Notes under the pieces: generated by a model
Told to the model about the DNA's origin: nothing
Databases searched by the model: none
What the model saw: the letters and a program-made list of their open reading frames with translations, nothing else
Source: Liminaster sp017519885
Lineage (GTDB): Bacteria > Bacteroidota > Bacteroidia > Bacteroidales > UBA3663
NCBI GenBank assembly: GCA_017519885.1
Contig: JAFWRO010000063.1
Span: forward strand, 62,001 to 126,000
Length of the DNA: 64,000 bases
Direction: 5' to 3'
Shown here: positions 16,114 to 24,734 of the stretch, one piece after another
How positions within the stretch are numbered: position 1 is the stretch's first letter
Layout: every line of letters begins with the position of its first letter
Program-made: the position numbers and the translations under genes

Positions 16114-17457
16114 TCAAAATCTACCTAATGCTTCGCAAACTACATAATTGGAACCGCCGATGAACACGATTCCAGGCTGTTCGAGTGCAGCATCGAGCGC
16201 TTCGTTGATAGAGGGGAAGACTTGTCCGTAAAGTCCGACAGAGGCAGCCCGACTTGCCAATTGTTCGGCAGGCAGGGCTCTCGTTGTGGGAGCATTGCAC
16301 CAATAGTAATTGACGGCAGCACCTGGGGAATTGCTCGGTGGAAGCATACGAAGCACGGTTTCGATGTCCTTGTCGCTGACCATACCGAAGACGATTTGTA
16401 GCGGGTGTCCGGCCTGGTGGAGTGCCATGAGTTGTGGCCCAAGATAAGCAAAACAACCGGGATTGTGTCCCGTATCGCAGAGTACACGAATAGTACCGTC
16501 GGCATTGGTTTGCAATGTCTCCCAACGGCCGCGCAGATGGGTGAGTGCTACTACGTCGCGGAAGCCTTGTTGGAGGGCTTCTGGAGTGATGTTGAAGCCT
16601 ATTTGGCGCAATTGATGAACAGCTGTGATGACGGTGTTGGCGTTGCGTGGTTGGCAATCGCCACACAATGGACACTGGAGGGTGCCGTCATCGGCTGTTT
16701 CGTATATATTATAGAATGTGTGATGTCGAACCCAAGGTATCTGCGGACGGTCGCAGGCAAAGTCGAGCACAGATACCTGTCGGAGTTGGGCATTCTGTTC
16801 GAAGGTGAAGCGTACGCGTTCGTCTTCGCATTCGCCGATGACACATGGTACGCCCTGTTTCATAATGCCGGCTTTCTCGGCTGCAATCTGTGGCAGCGTG
16901 TCACCAAGGAACTGGGTATGGTCGAAAGAGATATTCGTGATGATGCTGAGCACTGGCTGGATGATGTTGGTCGAGTCGAGACGACCGCCCAATCCCACTT
17001 CGATGACTGCGACATCGACCTCACGATCTGCAAAATAGCAGAAAGCCATCATAGTGGCCAGTTCGAAGAACGAAGGTTGAAAGCGCATCAGTGAATGCGA
17101 ATCATCGGAAGATGAGGTTTCACTGGGCGCCCACTTTTCGACCCAATCGATGACATACTGCTGTTCGATGGCTTCGCCATTGACGCGTATGCGCTCGCTG
17201 AAATCAACAAGATGGGGTGAGGTAAAAAGCCCCACGCGATAACCGGCAGCTTGCAGGATGGCGGCCAGCAGATGGGATGTGGAACCTTTGCCGTTGGTCC
17301 CGGCAACGTGGATGGTGCGATAGTGTCGATGTGGATGGCCCAAGAGGTCGTCCATGGCTTCGCAGCGTTCGAGTCCTGGCTTATAGGCATGGGCTCCCTG
17401 ACTCTCGAATACCGGCAATTGGGCATAGAGGTAGGAGAGGGTCTCGGGATAGTTCAT
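16114..17457 (-). CDS. folC: Folylpolyglutamate synthase / dihydrofolate synthase
   Basis: The 447-aa protein carries the FolC hallmarks: VAGTNGKGSTSHLLA (P-loop, about residue 48-62) and LFTSPHLVDFSERIRVNGE just after. The second domain has VLCDTGHNPGCF. The enzyme adds glutamate to dihydropteroate and folates in the cytoplasm. The frame continues upstream of 17457, but that stretch crosses the divergent promoter region and is not conserved, so MNYPETLSYL is the start. It is divergent from ftsY. Confidence 0.95.
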   Translation of the reverse strand: MNYPETLSYLYAQLPVFESQGAHAYKPGLERCEAMDDLLGHPHRHYRTIHVAGTNGKGSTSHLLAAILQAAGYRVGLFTSPHLVDFSERIRVNGEAIEQQYVIDWVEKWAPSETSSSDDSHSLMRFQPSFFELATMMAFCYFADREVDVAVIEVGLGGRLDSTNIIQPVLSIITNISFDHTQFLGDTLPQIAAEKAGIMKQGVPCVIGECEDERVRFTFEQNAQLRQVSVLDFACDRPQIPWVRHHTFYNIYETADDGTLQCPLCGDCQPRNANTVITAVHQLRQIGFNITPEALQQGFRDVVALTHLRGRWETLQTNADGTIRVLCDTGHNPGCFAYLGPQLMALHQAGHPLQIVFGMVSDKDIETVLRMLPPSNSPGAAVNYYWCNAPTTRALPAEQLASRAASVGLYGQVFPSINEALDAALEQPGIVFIGGSNYVVCEALGRF

Positions 17458-17482
17458 TTGCAAACAGTTTTTAAATTGGGCT

Positions 17483-17491
17483 GCAAAGATA
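17483..17491 (-). promoter_or_regulatory. -7 promoter box of folC
   Basis: TATCTTTGC on the minus strand, 26 bp before the folC start. The -33 region is weak (TTG at 17514-17516, 22 bp away). It shares the intergenic region with the ftsY promoter. Confidence 0.65.
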
Positions 17492-17530
17492 CGTACTTTT
17501 TTTAAATTATCGTCAATTTTCTTCAAAAAA

Positions 17531-17563
17531 TTTGGAAGTCTCGTTTTAAAGCGGTATCTTTGC
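17531..17563 (+). promoter_or_regulatory. Promoter of the ftsY operon
   Basis: TTTG (17531-17534), exactly 20 bp, then TATCTTTGC (17555-17563), followed by the ftsY ATG 20 bp on. A textbook Bacteroidetes promoter. Confidence 0.85.
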
Positions 17564-17583
17564 ACCCACATTATAGAGTAATT

Positions 17584-18543
17584 ATGGGATTTTTTGATAA
17601 GTTCTTCAAGAAAGAGAATAAAGAAACGCTTGACCAGGGCATGCAGAAGACCAAACAGGGACTGTTTGAGAAAATTGCGCGTGCCGTAGCTGGTCGTAGC
17701 ACTGTGGATGACGACGTGCTGGATGACCTTGAGGAGGTACTCGTGACCAGCGACGTTGGTGTTGATACTACATTGCGCATCATCGAACGCATTCAAGCAC
17801 GTGTTGCCAAGGACAAATATGTTGGCACTGGCGAGTTGAATGAAATCTTACGTCAGGAGATTACTGCACTCCTGGTGGAGAACCAGCGAGAAGAGCTCGA
17901 TGGTTTTACTGTGAAGGAAGATGCCAAGCGACCTTACGTTATGCTCGTGGTGGGTGTTAATGGCGTGGGCAAGACTACAACCATTGGCAAGCTTGCCTAT
18001 CAGTTCAAGAAGGCAGGTAACAAGGTGGTGTTGGGCGCTGCCGACACGTTCCGTGCCGCGGCCATAGACCAATTGCAGATATGGGGCGACCGAGTGGGAG
18101 TGCCCGTAGTGAAGCAGCAGATGGGATCGGATCCCGCTTCGGTGGCCTTTGATGCCGTGCAACATGCTGTGAAGGAGAATGCCGATGTGGTGATTATCGA
18201 TACCGCCGGACGTCTGCACAACAAGGTCGGTCTGATGAACGAACTTGGCAAGATACGCAAGGTGATCCAGAAGGTGGTGCCTGAGAACAATCCTGAGGTG
18301 CTTCTGGTGCTTGACGGCTCAACGGGACAGAATGCCTTTGAGCAGGCCAAGCAGTTTGCAGCTGTGACCGATGTGACTGCACTTTGCATCACCAAGCTCG
18401 ACGGCACAGCCAAGGGTGGTGTCGTGATCGGCATCAGCGACCAGTTGCAGACACCTGTGCGTTATATCGGATTGGGCGAGGGAATGGAGGATCTCCAGAT
18501 TTTCAACAACCGCGCTTTTGTAGATAGTCTTTTCGGCAAATAA
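17584..18543 (+). CDS. ftsY: Signal recognition particle receptor FtsY
   Basis: The 319-aa protein starts MGFFDKFFKKENKETLDQG and contains the SRP GTPase NG domain: G1 GVNGVGKTTTIGKLA (about 125-139), the DTFRAAA motif, G3 DTAGR, G4 TKLDGTAKGG and the C-terminal GLGEGMEDLQIF. It docks ribosome-SRP complexes at the inner membrane. There is no long acidic A domain, as in other Bacteroidetes. The ATG at 17584 is chosen because the in-frame extension begins within the -7 box. It leads a co-directional run with a glucosidase gene 21 bp on. Confidence 0.97.
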   Translation: MGFFDKFFKKENKETLDQGMQKTKQGLFEKIARAVAGRSTVDDDVLDDLEEVLVTSDVGVDTTLRIIERIQARVAKDKYVGTGELNEILRQEITALLVENQREELDGFTVKEDAKRPYVMLVVGVNGVGKTTTIGKLAYQFKKAGNKVVLGAADTFRAAAIDQLQIWGDRVGVPVVKQQMGSDPASVAFDAVQHAVKENADVVIIDTAGRLHNKVGLMNELGKIRKVIQKVVPENNPEVLLVLDGSTGQNAFEQAKQFAAVTDVTALCITKLDGTAKGGVVIGISDQLQTPVRYIGLGEGMEDLQIFNNRAFVDSLFGK

Positions 18544-18564
18544 TTTTCGAGACAAAATAGACTG

Positions 18565-20805
18565 ATGAAAAAGTTTGTTCTTTGCATCGTTGCAGCCGTG
18601 GCTCTGCAAGCCCAGGCTCAGATGACGACCAACAATGGTGTCCCTTACCTGGAGGACCAGGCAGTGGATATGAGCCAACAGTTCATGGATCCGACGAATA
18701 CGTTGTTCTGCGCCGATTCGCTCGTCAGTTTTGATGTCACCACGGGTCGTGGTGTGCTGCAATGGAGCCGTCAGGAGCTACATCCTCGTCAGGCGTTCAA
18801 CGCAAATGGCTATTGGATCCTTCCTTTGCAGAATCTCGACTTCCCAGGACCTGCCTACGACCAGAGTCCCCGTCTGGAATTCCGTGTGGAACCCATCGAT
18901 GCACGAACTTTGCGTGTACGTATCTTCACAAGTCCAATCATACCCAAAGATGATCCTGATGAAGTGATGCTCGTCGAAGAACCAAAGGTCGATTTTTCAT
19001 CATGGAAGGTTATTTCGACGGATGCTTCTGTCACCTATACCAGCAGCGAGGGTAGCCTGGAGATTCGAAGCTACCCATGGCGACTGATATTGCGCGATAA
19101 AAGTGGTAAGGAGCTGACCCGTAGCCGTCATCTCAGCGATAACGATTCGACGCAGGTGAAGACACAGCCTTTCCTTTTCGTAAAACGTGGTTCGGACAAT
19201 TCGCGTAGCATTGAGCCTGTCTTCAGTCTTAAACCTGGAGAGAAGATCTTTGGCTGCGGTGAGTCGGCAACCAGCCTCGATAAGGCAGGGCAGAAGCTTA
19301 ATCTATTCGTGGTAGATCCTCAAGGTCCCGAGACTCCCGATATGTACAAGCCCATTCCATTCTATTTCTCCAACCGTGGCTATGGAGTGTTCATGCATAC
19401 TTCAGCTCCGGTGACTGTGGATTTCGGCAACAGCTACATCGGTTCCACCCGATTGTTCATGGCAGATGAGGTGGCAGACCTCTTTTTGATGATCGGTTCA
19501 CCCAAGCAGATTCTCTACGAATACACTTCGCTCGTCGGTCGTCCCGAGTGTCCTCCGCTTTGGAGTTTCGGTCTTTGGCAGAGCCGCATCTCGTATTTCA
19601 CCGAGGATGAGGGACGCAGCGTGGCCAACAAACTGCGTGAGTTGAATATCCCTTGCGATGTTATCCATTTCGATACAGGATGGTTTGAGGTGGATTGGCA
19701 GTGTGACTACCAGTTCAGTCATAACTTCAAGGATGCTGGCAAAATGTTGTCGGATTTGAGACAACAGGGTTTCCACACATGTTTGTGGCAACTTCCTTAC
19801 TTTACGCCCAAGAACCGTTATTTCAACTTCCTCGTTGAGAACGGACTTGCGGTAAAGAATCCGCGAGGAGGACTGCCACAGGAGGATGCTGTGCTCGACT
19901 TCTCGAATCCCAAGACCGTCGAATGGTACCAGTCGCAATTGGAAGGACTGCTCCGTCAGGGCGTAGCCGTCATCAAGGCTGACTTTGGCGAGGCTGCTCC
20001 CTACTTGAATGGCGTCTATGCCAGCGGAAAGACTGGACTCTACGAGCATAATCTTTATCCTGTGCGCTACAACAAGGCAGCCTACGACATCATCCGCAAG
20101 ACCAACAATGGAGAAGGCATCATCTGGGCACGTAGTGCTTGGGCGGGCAGTCAGCGTTATCCGCTCCATTGGGGCGGTGATGCAGCTACGACCAATACGG
20201 GTCTGCTTGGCTCATTGCGTGAGGCATTGAGTTTCGGATTGTCGGGCTTCAGTTTCACCAGTGGCGACATCGGAGGTTTTGTCACCAAGAGCCCAGAGAA
20301 CCTCTACCGTCGATGGATGGCCTATGGTATGCTCACCAGCCATAGTCGTGTGCATGGCGTGGAGACTGAGCCTTGGCTCTACAACGACGACTTCGTGGAT
20401 TACTTCCGCGAGTGCGCCGAGATGAAGTACAGGCTTATGCCTTATATCTATGAACAGGCTAAGCTGTCAGCCGATGCCGGATTGCCGATGCAGCGTGCCT
20501 TGTTGCTCGAATATCCCGATGACCCTGGCGCATGGCTTATTGAAGATGAATATCTGTTGGGCGAAAGCATGCTCGTGGCTCCGATGCTCGAAGAGGGTAC
20601 CGGTCGAGACGTTTATCTGCCTGGCAAGGATCGCTGGGTGGATTATCAGACAGGCAAGACCTACGGGCCGGGTTGGAACTACATCGAGTGCGGACACCTT
20701 CCCATCGTGGTCCTTGTCAAGAAGGGTGCCACTATTTCCACCGTGCCTGTCGCCCAGAGCACGGAGTGGATCGATTGGAAGAAAGTGGCTAAGAAAAAGT
20801 ATTGA
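18565..20805 (+). CDS. Exported GH31 family alpha-glycosidase (alpha-xylosidase/glucosidase-like)
   Basis: The 746-aa protein has a signal peptide (about 1-19, ending LQAQAQ). An N-terminal beta-sandwich (GCGESATSLDKAG) precedes the catalytic barrel. VIKADFGE gives the likely nucleophile Asp473 and HWGGDAATT the likely acid/base Asp539; SGFSFTSGDIGGF and the C-terminal beta domain complete the GH31 fold. The retaining enzyme would release alpha-linked glucose or xylose from oligosaccharides in the periplasm. The FHTCLWQLPYFTPKN segment is closest to alpha-xylosidase-type members, so substrate is uncertain. It sits between ftsY and rimO, not in a polysaccharide locus. Confidence 0.9.
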   Translation: MKKFVLCIVAAVALQAQAQMTTNNGVPYLEDQAVDMSQQFMDPTNTLFCADSLVSFDVTTGRGVLQWSRQELHPRQAFNANGYWILPLQNLDFPGPAYDQSPRLEFRVEPIDARTLRVRIFTSPIIPKDDPDEVMLVEEPKVDFSSWKVISTDASVTYTSSEGSLEIRSYPWRLILRDKSGKELTRSRHLSDNDSTQVKTQPFLFVKRGSDNSRSIEPVFSLKPGEKIFGCGESATSLDKAGQKLNLFVVDPQGPETPDMYKPIPFYFSNRGYGVFMHTSAPVTVDFGNSYIGSTRLFMADEVADLFLMIGSPKQILYEYTSLVGRPECPPLWSFGLWQSRISYFTEDEGRSVANKLRELNIPCDVIHFDTGWFEVDWQCDYQFSHNFKDAGKMLSDLRQQGFHTCLWQLPYFTPKNRYFNFLVENGLAVKNPRGGLPQEDAVLDFSNPKTVEWYQSQLEGLLRQGVAVIKADFGEAAPYLNGVYASGKTGLYEHNLYPVRYNKAAYDIIRKTNNGEGIIWARSAWAGSQRYPLHWGGDAATTNTGLLGSLREALSFGLSGFSFTSGDIGGFVTKSPENLYRRWMAYGMLTSHSRVHGVETEPWLYNDDFVDYFRECAEMKYRLMPYIYEQAKLSADAGLPMQRALLLEYPDDPGAWLIEDEYLLGESMLVAPMLEEGTGRDVYLPGKDRWVDYQTGKTYGPGWNYIECGHLPIVVLVKKGATISTVPVAQSTEWIDWKKVAKKKY

Positions 20806-20814
20806 TTTGACAGC

Positions 20815-22167
20815 ATGATAAAGCATCGTATCGATCTTATCACCTTAGGTTGCAGCAAGAACCTTGTTGATAGCGAACGCCTGATGGCTCAGCTTGCCGC
20901 CGTTGGCTACAAGCTGCATCATGACCCCGAGGATCCGAAGGGAGAGATTGTCATTGTCAATACCTGCGGGTTCATAGGTGATGCAAAAGAGGAGTCGATT
21001 AATACAATTCTTGGTCTAACTGTATTAAAGAAACGTCGGAAGATAGGCAAAATCTTCGTGATGGGTTGCCTTTCGGAACGCTATCGTAAGGAACTGATGG
21101 ACGAGATTCCCGAGATTGACCGAATCTACGGCAAGTTCGACTGGAAAGGGATCCTTTCAGACTTGGGTCATTCTTGGGACGATAATCTCCGGGCGTATCA
21201 CTTCCAGACAACACCATCACATTATGCTTATGTGAAGATAGGGGAGGGTTGTAATCGTCATTGTGCCTATTGTGCCATACCTCTCATCACTGGCATCTAC
21301 AAGAGTCGTCCGATGGATGAGATTGTTGACGAAGTGAAGCAGTTGGTCGGCCAAGGTGTGCATGAGTTCCAACTCATTGCCCAGGACCTGACAGGTTATG
21401 GCTACGACCTCTATGGAAAGTACAATATCGCAGAACTTGTTCAACGATTGGCCGATATTCCTGGTGTGGATTGGATGCGTCTCCACTATGCCTATCCGAA
21501 TAACTTCCCGAAGGATTTGCTGCCGGTAATGGCGCGCAATTCGAATGTCTGCAAGTATCTTGACATTGCGTTGCAACATGCCTCGAACCACGTGCTCGAC
21601 CGCATGCTTCGGCATATAAGTTGTGAGGAGACAGAAGAACTTTTGTCTGAAATACGTCGTCAGGTGCCAGGTATTCATATACGCACTACTATGATGGTTG
21701 GCTTTCCAGGCGAAACGGAGCAGGATTTTGAGGAACTGAAAGAGTTCGTTCGCCGACAGCGTTTCGAACGTATGGGCGCTTTCGCTTTCAGTGAAGAAGA
21801 AGGAACCTATGCTGCGCGTCACTATAAGGATAATGTTCCTCCCGAAGTGAAACAACAACGTCTGGATGAACTGATGGAGTTGCAACAGGAGATCAGCTTG
21901 CAGTGTCAGGAGGAGAAGGTTGGAAAGGTGTTTCGCGTCATCATTGACCGTCTCGACGGAGAGTATTACGTGGCTCGCACCGAATTCGATTCTCCTGAAG
22001 TCGATCCTGAGGTGCTGATACCTGTCGATTCATTGCCAACCGAGTCTTCAGGCTACGATGACGGAGTACAAGTCCCCATTGCTTTGACTCCAGGCACATT
22101 CCAGCAGGTACGCATCACTTCTGCTTCGCCTTATGAACTTATGGCTGAGCTCGTGAATTCGAAATAA
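20815..22167 (+). CDS. rimO: Ribosomal protein S12 methylthiotransferase
   Basis: The 450-aa radical-SAM protein has the three domains of RimO: N-terminal UPF0004 with cysteines in TLGCSKN, NTCGF and MGCLSER; the radical SAM motif EGCNRHCAYCAIP (about 140-152); and a C-terminal TRAM domain. The LGCSKN start and TRMMVGFPGE-type block (TTMMVGFPGETE) favour RimO over MiaB. It adds a methylthio group to an Asp of ribosomal protein S12. It begins 9 bp after the GH31 gene. Confidence 0.95.
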   Translation: MIKHRIDLITLGCSKNLVDSERLMAQLAAVGYKLHHDPEDPKGEIVIVNTCGFIGDAKEESINTILGLTVLKKRRKIGKIFVMGCLSERYRKELMDEIPEIDRIYGKFDWKGILSDLGHSWDDNLRAYHFQTTPSHYAYVKIGEGCNRHCAYCAIPLITGIYKSRPMDEIVDEVKQLVGQGVHEFQLIAQDLTGYGYDLYGKYNIAELVQRLADIPGVDWMRLHYAYPNNFPKDLLPVMARNSNVCKYLDIALQHASNHVLDRMLRHISCEETEELLSEIRRQVPGIHIRTTMMVGFPGETEQDFEELKEFVRRQRFERMGAFAFSEEEGTYAARHYKDNVPPEVKQQRLDELMELQQEISLQCQEEKVGKVFRVIIDRLDGEYYVARTEFDSPEVDPEVLIPVDSLPTESSGYDDGVQVPIALTPGTFQQVRITSASPYELMAELVNSK

Positions 22168-22188
22168 TAATCAAAATAATTAAAATAA

Positions 22189-22220
22189 TCGGAGTACTCG
22201 GATTATTCCGAGTACTCGGA
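22189..22220. repeat. Hairpin between rimO and the small gene
   Basis: TCGGAGTACTCGGA and TCCGAGTACTCGGA form a 14-bp stem with one mismatch around TTAT. Each arm contains the self-complementary GAGTACTC. No T-run follows, so it is not a typical terminator; it may stabilise or separate the rimO message. Confidence 0.6.
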
Positions 22221-22253
22221 ATAAAACCCTAAAAGAAAAAATAATTATCCATT

Positions 22254-22502
22254 ATGAAATGTATCGTTGATATCAACGACAACATCGTGGTAAGGAACGA
22301 AGCCAATCCCATGCAGATGCTTCGTCTTGAAATGTCACGTTTCTATTGCCGCTTGTTCGAAACCACTCGCGACCAGAGTCGCGATTATTTGGATGAGATC
22401 CTCAGATGGACCGATGATAATCTTGAGAACTACGACTACGTCTCGAATAACCTCATGCATTTCACGGCTGCCCGTCGCCGTTATTACGGGTTTAAAAGAT
22501 AA
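22254..22502 (+). CDS. Small conserved-looking protein of unknown function
   Basis: The 82-aa protein is soluble, rich in Arg, Asp and Tyr, with no signal peptide or membrane segment. It looks mostly helical (MQMLRLEMSRFYCRLFE, then DYLDEILRWTDDNLEN). I recognise no family. It lies between rimO and the TPR gene, the latter starting 3 bp after its stop, so it is very likely translated from the same message. Confidence 0.7.
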   Translation: MKCIVDINDNIVVRNEANPMQMLRLEMSRFYCRLFETTRDQSRDYLDEILRWTDDNLENYDYVSNNLMHFTAARRRYYGFKR

Positions 22503-22505
22503 TTG

Positions 22506-24698
22506 ATGAAGAGACTTTCTGCGCTCATATCAGCGTTGGTGTTGGTCTTCACCTCACTGACGGCCCAGATAAACACGGACCGTGTGCTGGCAATCGGCCG
22601 CAATGCCCTTTACTTCGAGGACTATGTGTTGTCGATACAGTATTTCAATGAGGTTATTGCCGTCAAGCCCTATTTGGCTGACCCTTACCTCTATCGAAGC
22701 ATAGCCAAGATTTATCTGGATGATTACCTGGGCGCTGCCCAGGACGCTTCGGCTTGTATTGAGCGCAATCCCTTCCTTGTCACCGCTTGGCAGGTGCGAG
22801 GCATCGCTCGTCAGAATCTGAAGGAATATGACGGAGCAATAGCCGATTTCGAGCAAGGTCTGAGTGTACAGCCCGAGAACAAGGTTTTTCTGCGAAGTCT
22901 GGCCGTGTCGTATGCCTTGAAAAAGGACTACAGACGTGCCGACAGCTGCTTCAATCACTTCATCGAACTCTTCCCCAACGAACCGACAGCCTATCTTAAT
23001 CGTGCCCAGTTGCAGATGGAGATGGGTGATAGCGTCAAGGCGCTGAGCGACTTGGACAAAGTCATCGAACTTGACAAGGGTAATGCCTATGCCTATGGAA
23101 TGCGTAGCATGATTCTTGCGCAAAACGAACGATATAAGGAGGCACTTGACGATATGGATCATGCCATTCGTCTTGATCCCGAACAGAGTGCATTTTACAA
23201 CAATCGCGCAATGATCCGTTACAACTTGAACGACTTGCGTGGAGCAATGAGCGACTATGACCAGGCACTCGAACTGAAGCCCGATGAGGTGCTCTCGCTT
23301 TACAACCGTGGCATTCTGCGAGCTCAGATCGGTGACCGAAACCGTGCAATCAGCGACTTCTCACGAGTCCTTGAACAGGAACCTGATAATACCTTTGCAA
23401 GTTACAATCGTGCGTTGCTGCGTGATGAAGTGGGTGACCTAAGTGGGGCTGTGGATGACTATCAGAAGGTGTTCGATCAGCATCCCAACTTTTTCCCAGC
23501 ACTCTATGCGCGAGCAGAAGACCTGAAAAAGTTGGGTCGAAACAAGGAGGCTGACCAGGATTTCAAGCAGGCATTCACTGTCGAGCAGCGTGTGATGAGA
23601 GAACGTGACCAGCGCAATCAGCGTCGTCAGCAGATGATGGCCGAGGGCATTCAGAACCCCGATAGTGTCCTGATGGCTGAACATTTGGTTCAGGATGACG
23701 AACTGACCGATGAAGATCGTACCCGCAAGGAAGGCGATAACAATATCCGCAAGTTCAATCGCATTATGACCGCTTCGTTCGACGGAAACGAGTCGCGCTA
23801 CAACAATGCCACGCGTGGCCGTATCCAAGACCAGCGTTTCACTGTCGAGATGCAGCCGATGTTTATCCTCTCTTATTACGAGAAGAGCGATGGCGTGCGC
23901 CAGAACATCTATTTCGAGAAGACATTATCGGACTTCAATCGCGCCGGACTCTTGAGCCGTCGTCTCAAAGTCGTTTGTCAGGAGCCTATGCTTGATGAGA
24001 CCCAGGTTCAGGCACATTTCGCTTCGATTGACAATTATTCGCGCATCATTGCACAGGGAGGCTCCATCATCAGCTATTTCGGTCGTTCGCTCGATTTTAT
24101 GTTGGTGCAGGATTATCAGTCTGCCATCGAAGACCTCAATCAGGTGCTCTATCGTAAGGATAACTTCATCCTGGCTTATTTCAATCGTGCCGTGATACGT
24201 TTCCGTCAGATTGAGGTCACTGAGCATAGTGGAGCCGTATCTGCGTCAGGAAACAGCCAGCAGATTGTCGATGAGGACCTTCGAAATTCGGCTATCCGTC
24301 AAAACAATGGCACCACCATTCGCTTGAACCAGAACTCAGCACTCTCCGGTCAGGATCAGATTCGTCGTCAAGCAGAACAGTTGCAGCGTCAGCGTCGTGT
24401 GGAGTGTGAGATGTGCTTGCGCGATTTGGACAAAGTGATCGAACTGTCACCCACATTTGTTTATGCATATTTCAATCGTGCGTATATCTCTTCCAAGTTG
24501 TCGAACTTCGATACTGCACTCGAAGATTTGAACAAATGCATAGAACTCTATCCTAACTTTGCTGAGGCCTACTATAACCGTGGATTGATACTGCTGCGAC
24601 AAGGTAAGTCGAAGCAAGGTATTCAAGATCTCTCCAAGGCAGGAGAATTGGGCCTCGTCCAGGCTTATTCGGTACTCAAAAGAGCGACAGCAGAGTAA
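22506..24698 (+). CDS. Exported tetratricopeptide-repeat protein
   Basis: The 730-aa protein has a signal peptide (about 1-20, ending SLTAQ). At least nine TPR units fill residues about 25-345 (for example AYLNRAQLQMEMGDSVKALSDLDKVIELD and AFYNNRAMIRYNLNDLRGAMSDYDQALEL). A charged linker with QRNQRRQQ follows, then a region of about 170 residues without TPR, and two or three further TPRs near the end (FVYAYFNRAYISSKLSNFD). It is probably a periplasmic scaffold; partner unknown. The ATG at 22506 is chosen over the adjacent TTG. It is flanked by the small gene (3 bp) and guaA (36 bp). Confidence 0.85.
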   Translation: MKRLSALISALVLVFTSLTAQINTDRVLAIGRNALYFEDYVLSIQYFNEVIAVKPYLADPYLYRSIAKIYLDDYLGAAQDASACIERNPFLVTAWQVRGIARQNLKEYDGAIADFEQGLSVQPENKVFLRSLAVSYALKKDYRRADSCFNHFIELFPNEPTAYLNRAQLQMEMGDSVKALSDLDKVIELDKGNAYAYGMRSMILAQNERYKEALDDMDHAIRLDPEQSAFYNNRAMIRYNLNDLRGAMSDYDQALELKPDEVLSLYNRGILRAQIGDRNRAISDFSRVLEQEPDNTFASYNRALLRDEVGDLSGAVDDYQKVFDQHPNFFPALYARAEDLKKLGRNKEADQDFKQAFTVEQRVMRERDQRNQRRQQMMAEGIQNPDSVLMAEHLVQDDELTDEDRTRKEGDNNIRKFNRIMTASFDGNESRYNNATRGRIQDQRFTVEMQPMFILSYYEKSDGVRQNIYFEKTLSDFNRAGLLSRRLKVVCQEPMLDETQVQAHFASIDNYSRIIAQGGSIISYFGRSLDFMLVQDYQSAIEDLNQVLYRKDNFILAYFNRAVIRFRQIEVTEHSGAVSASGNSQQIVDEDLRNSAIRQNNGTTIRLNQNSALSGQDQIRRQAEQLQRQRRVECEMCLRDLDKVIELSPTFVYAYFNRAYISSKLSNFDTALEDLNKCIELYPNFAEAYYNRGLILLRQGKSKQGIQDLSKAGELGLVQAYSVLKRATAE

Positions 24699-24734
24699 TA
24701 CTTAGGTAAATCAATAATCTCAAATATTATATAT

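Noticed and set aside
17458..17796. N-terminal extension of folC
   Set aside because: The extra 113 residues cross the divergent folC/ftsY promoters and the ftsY start, and precede the conserved FolC start.
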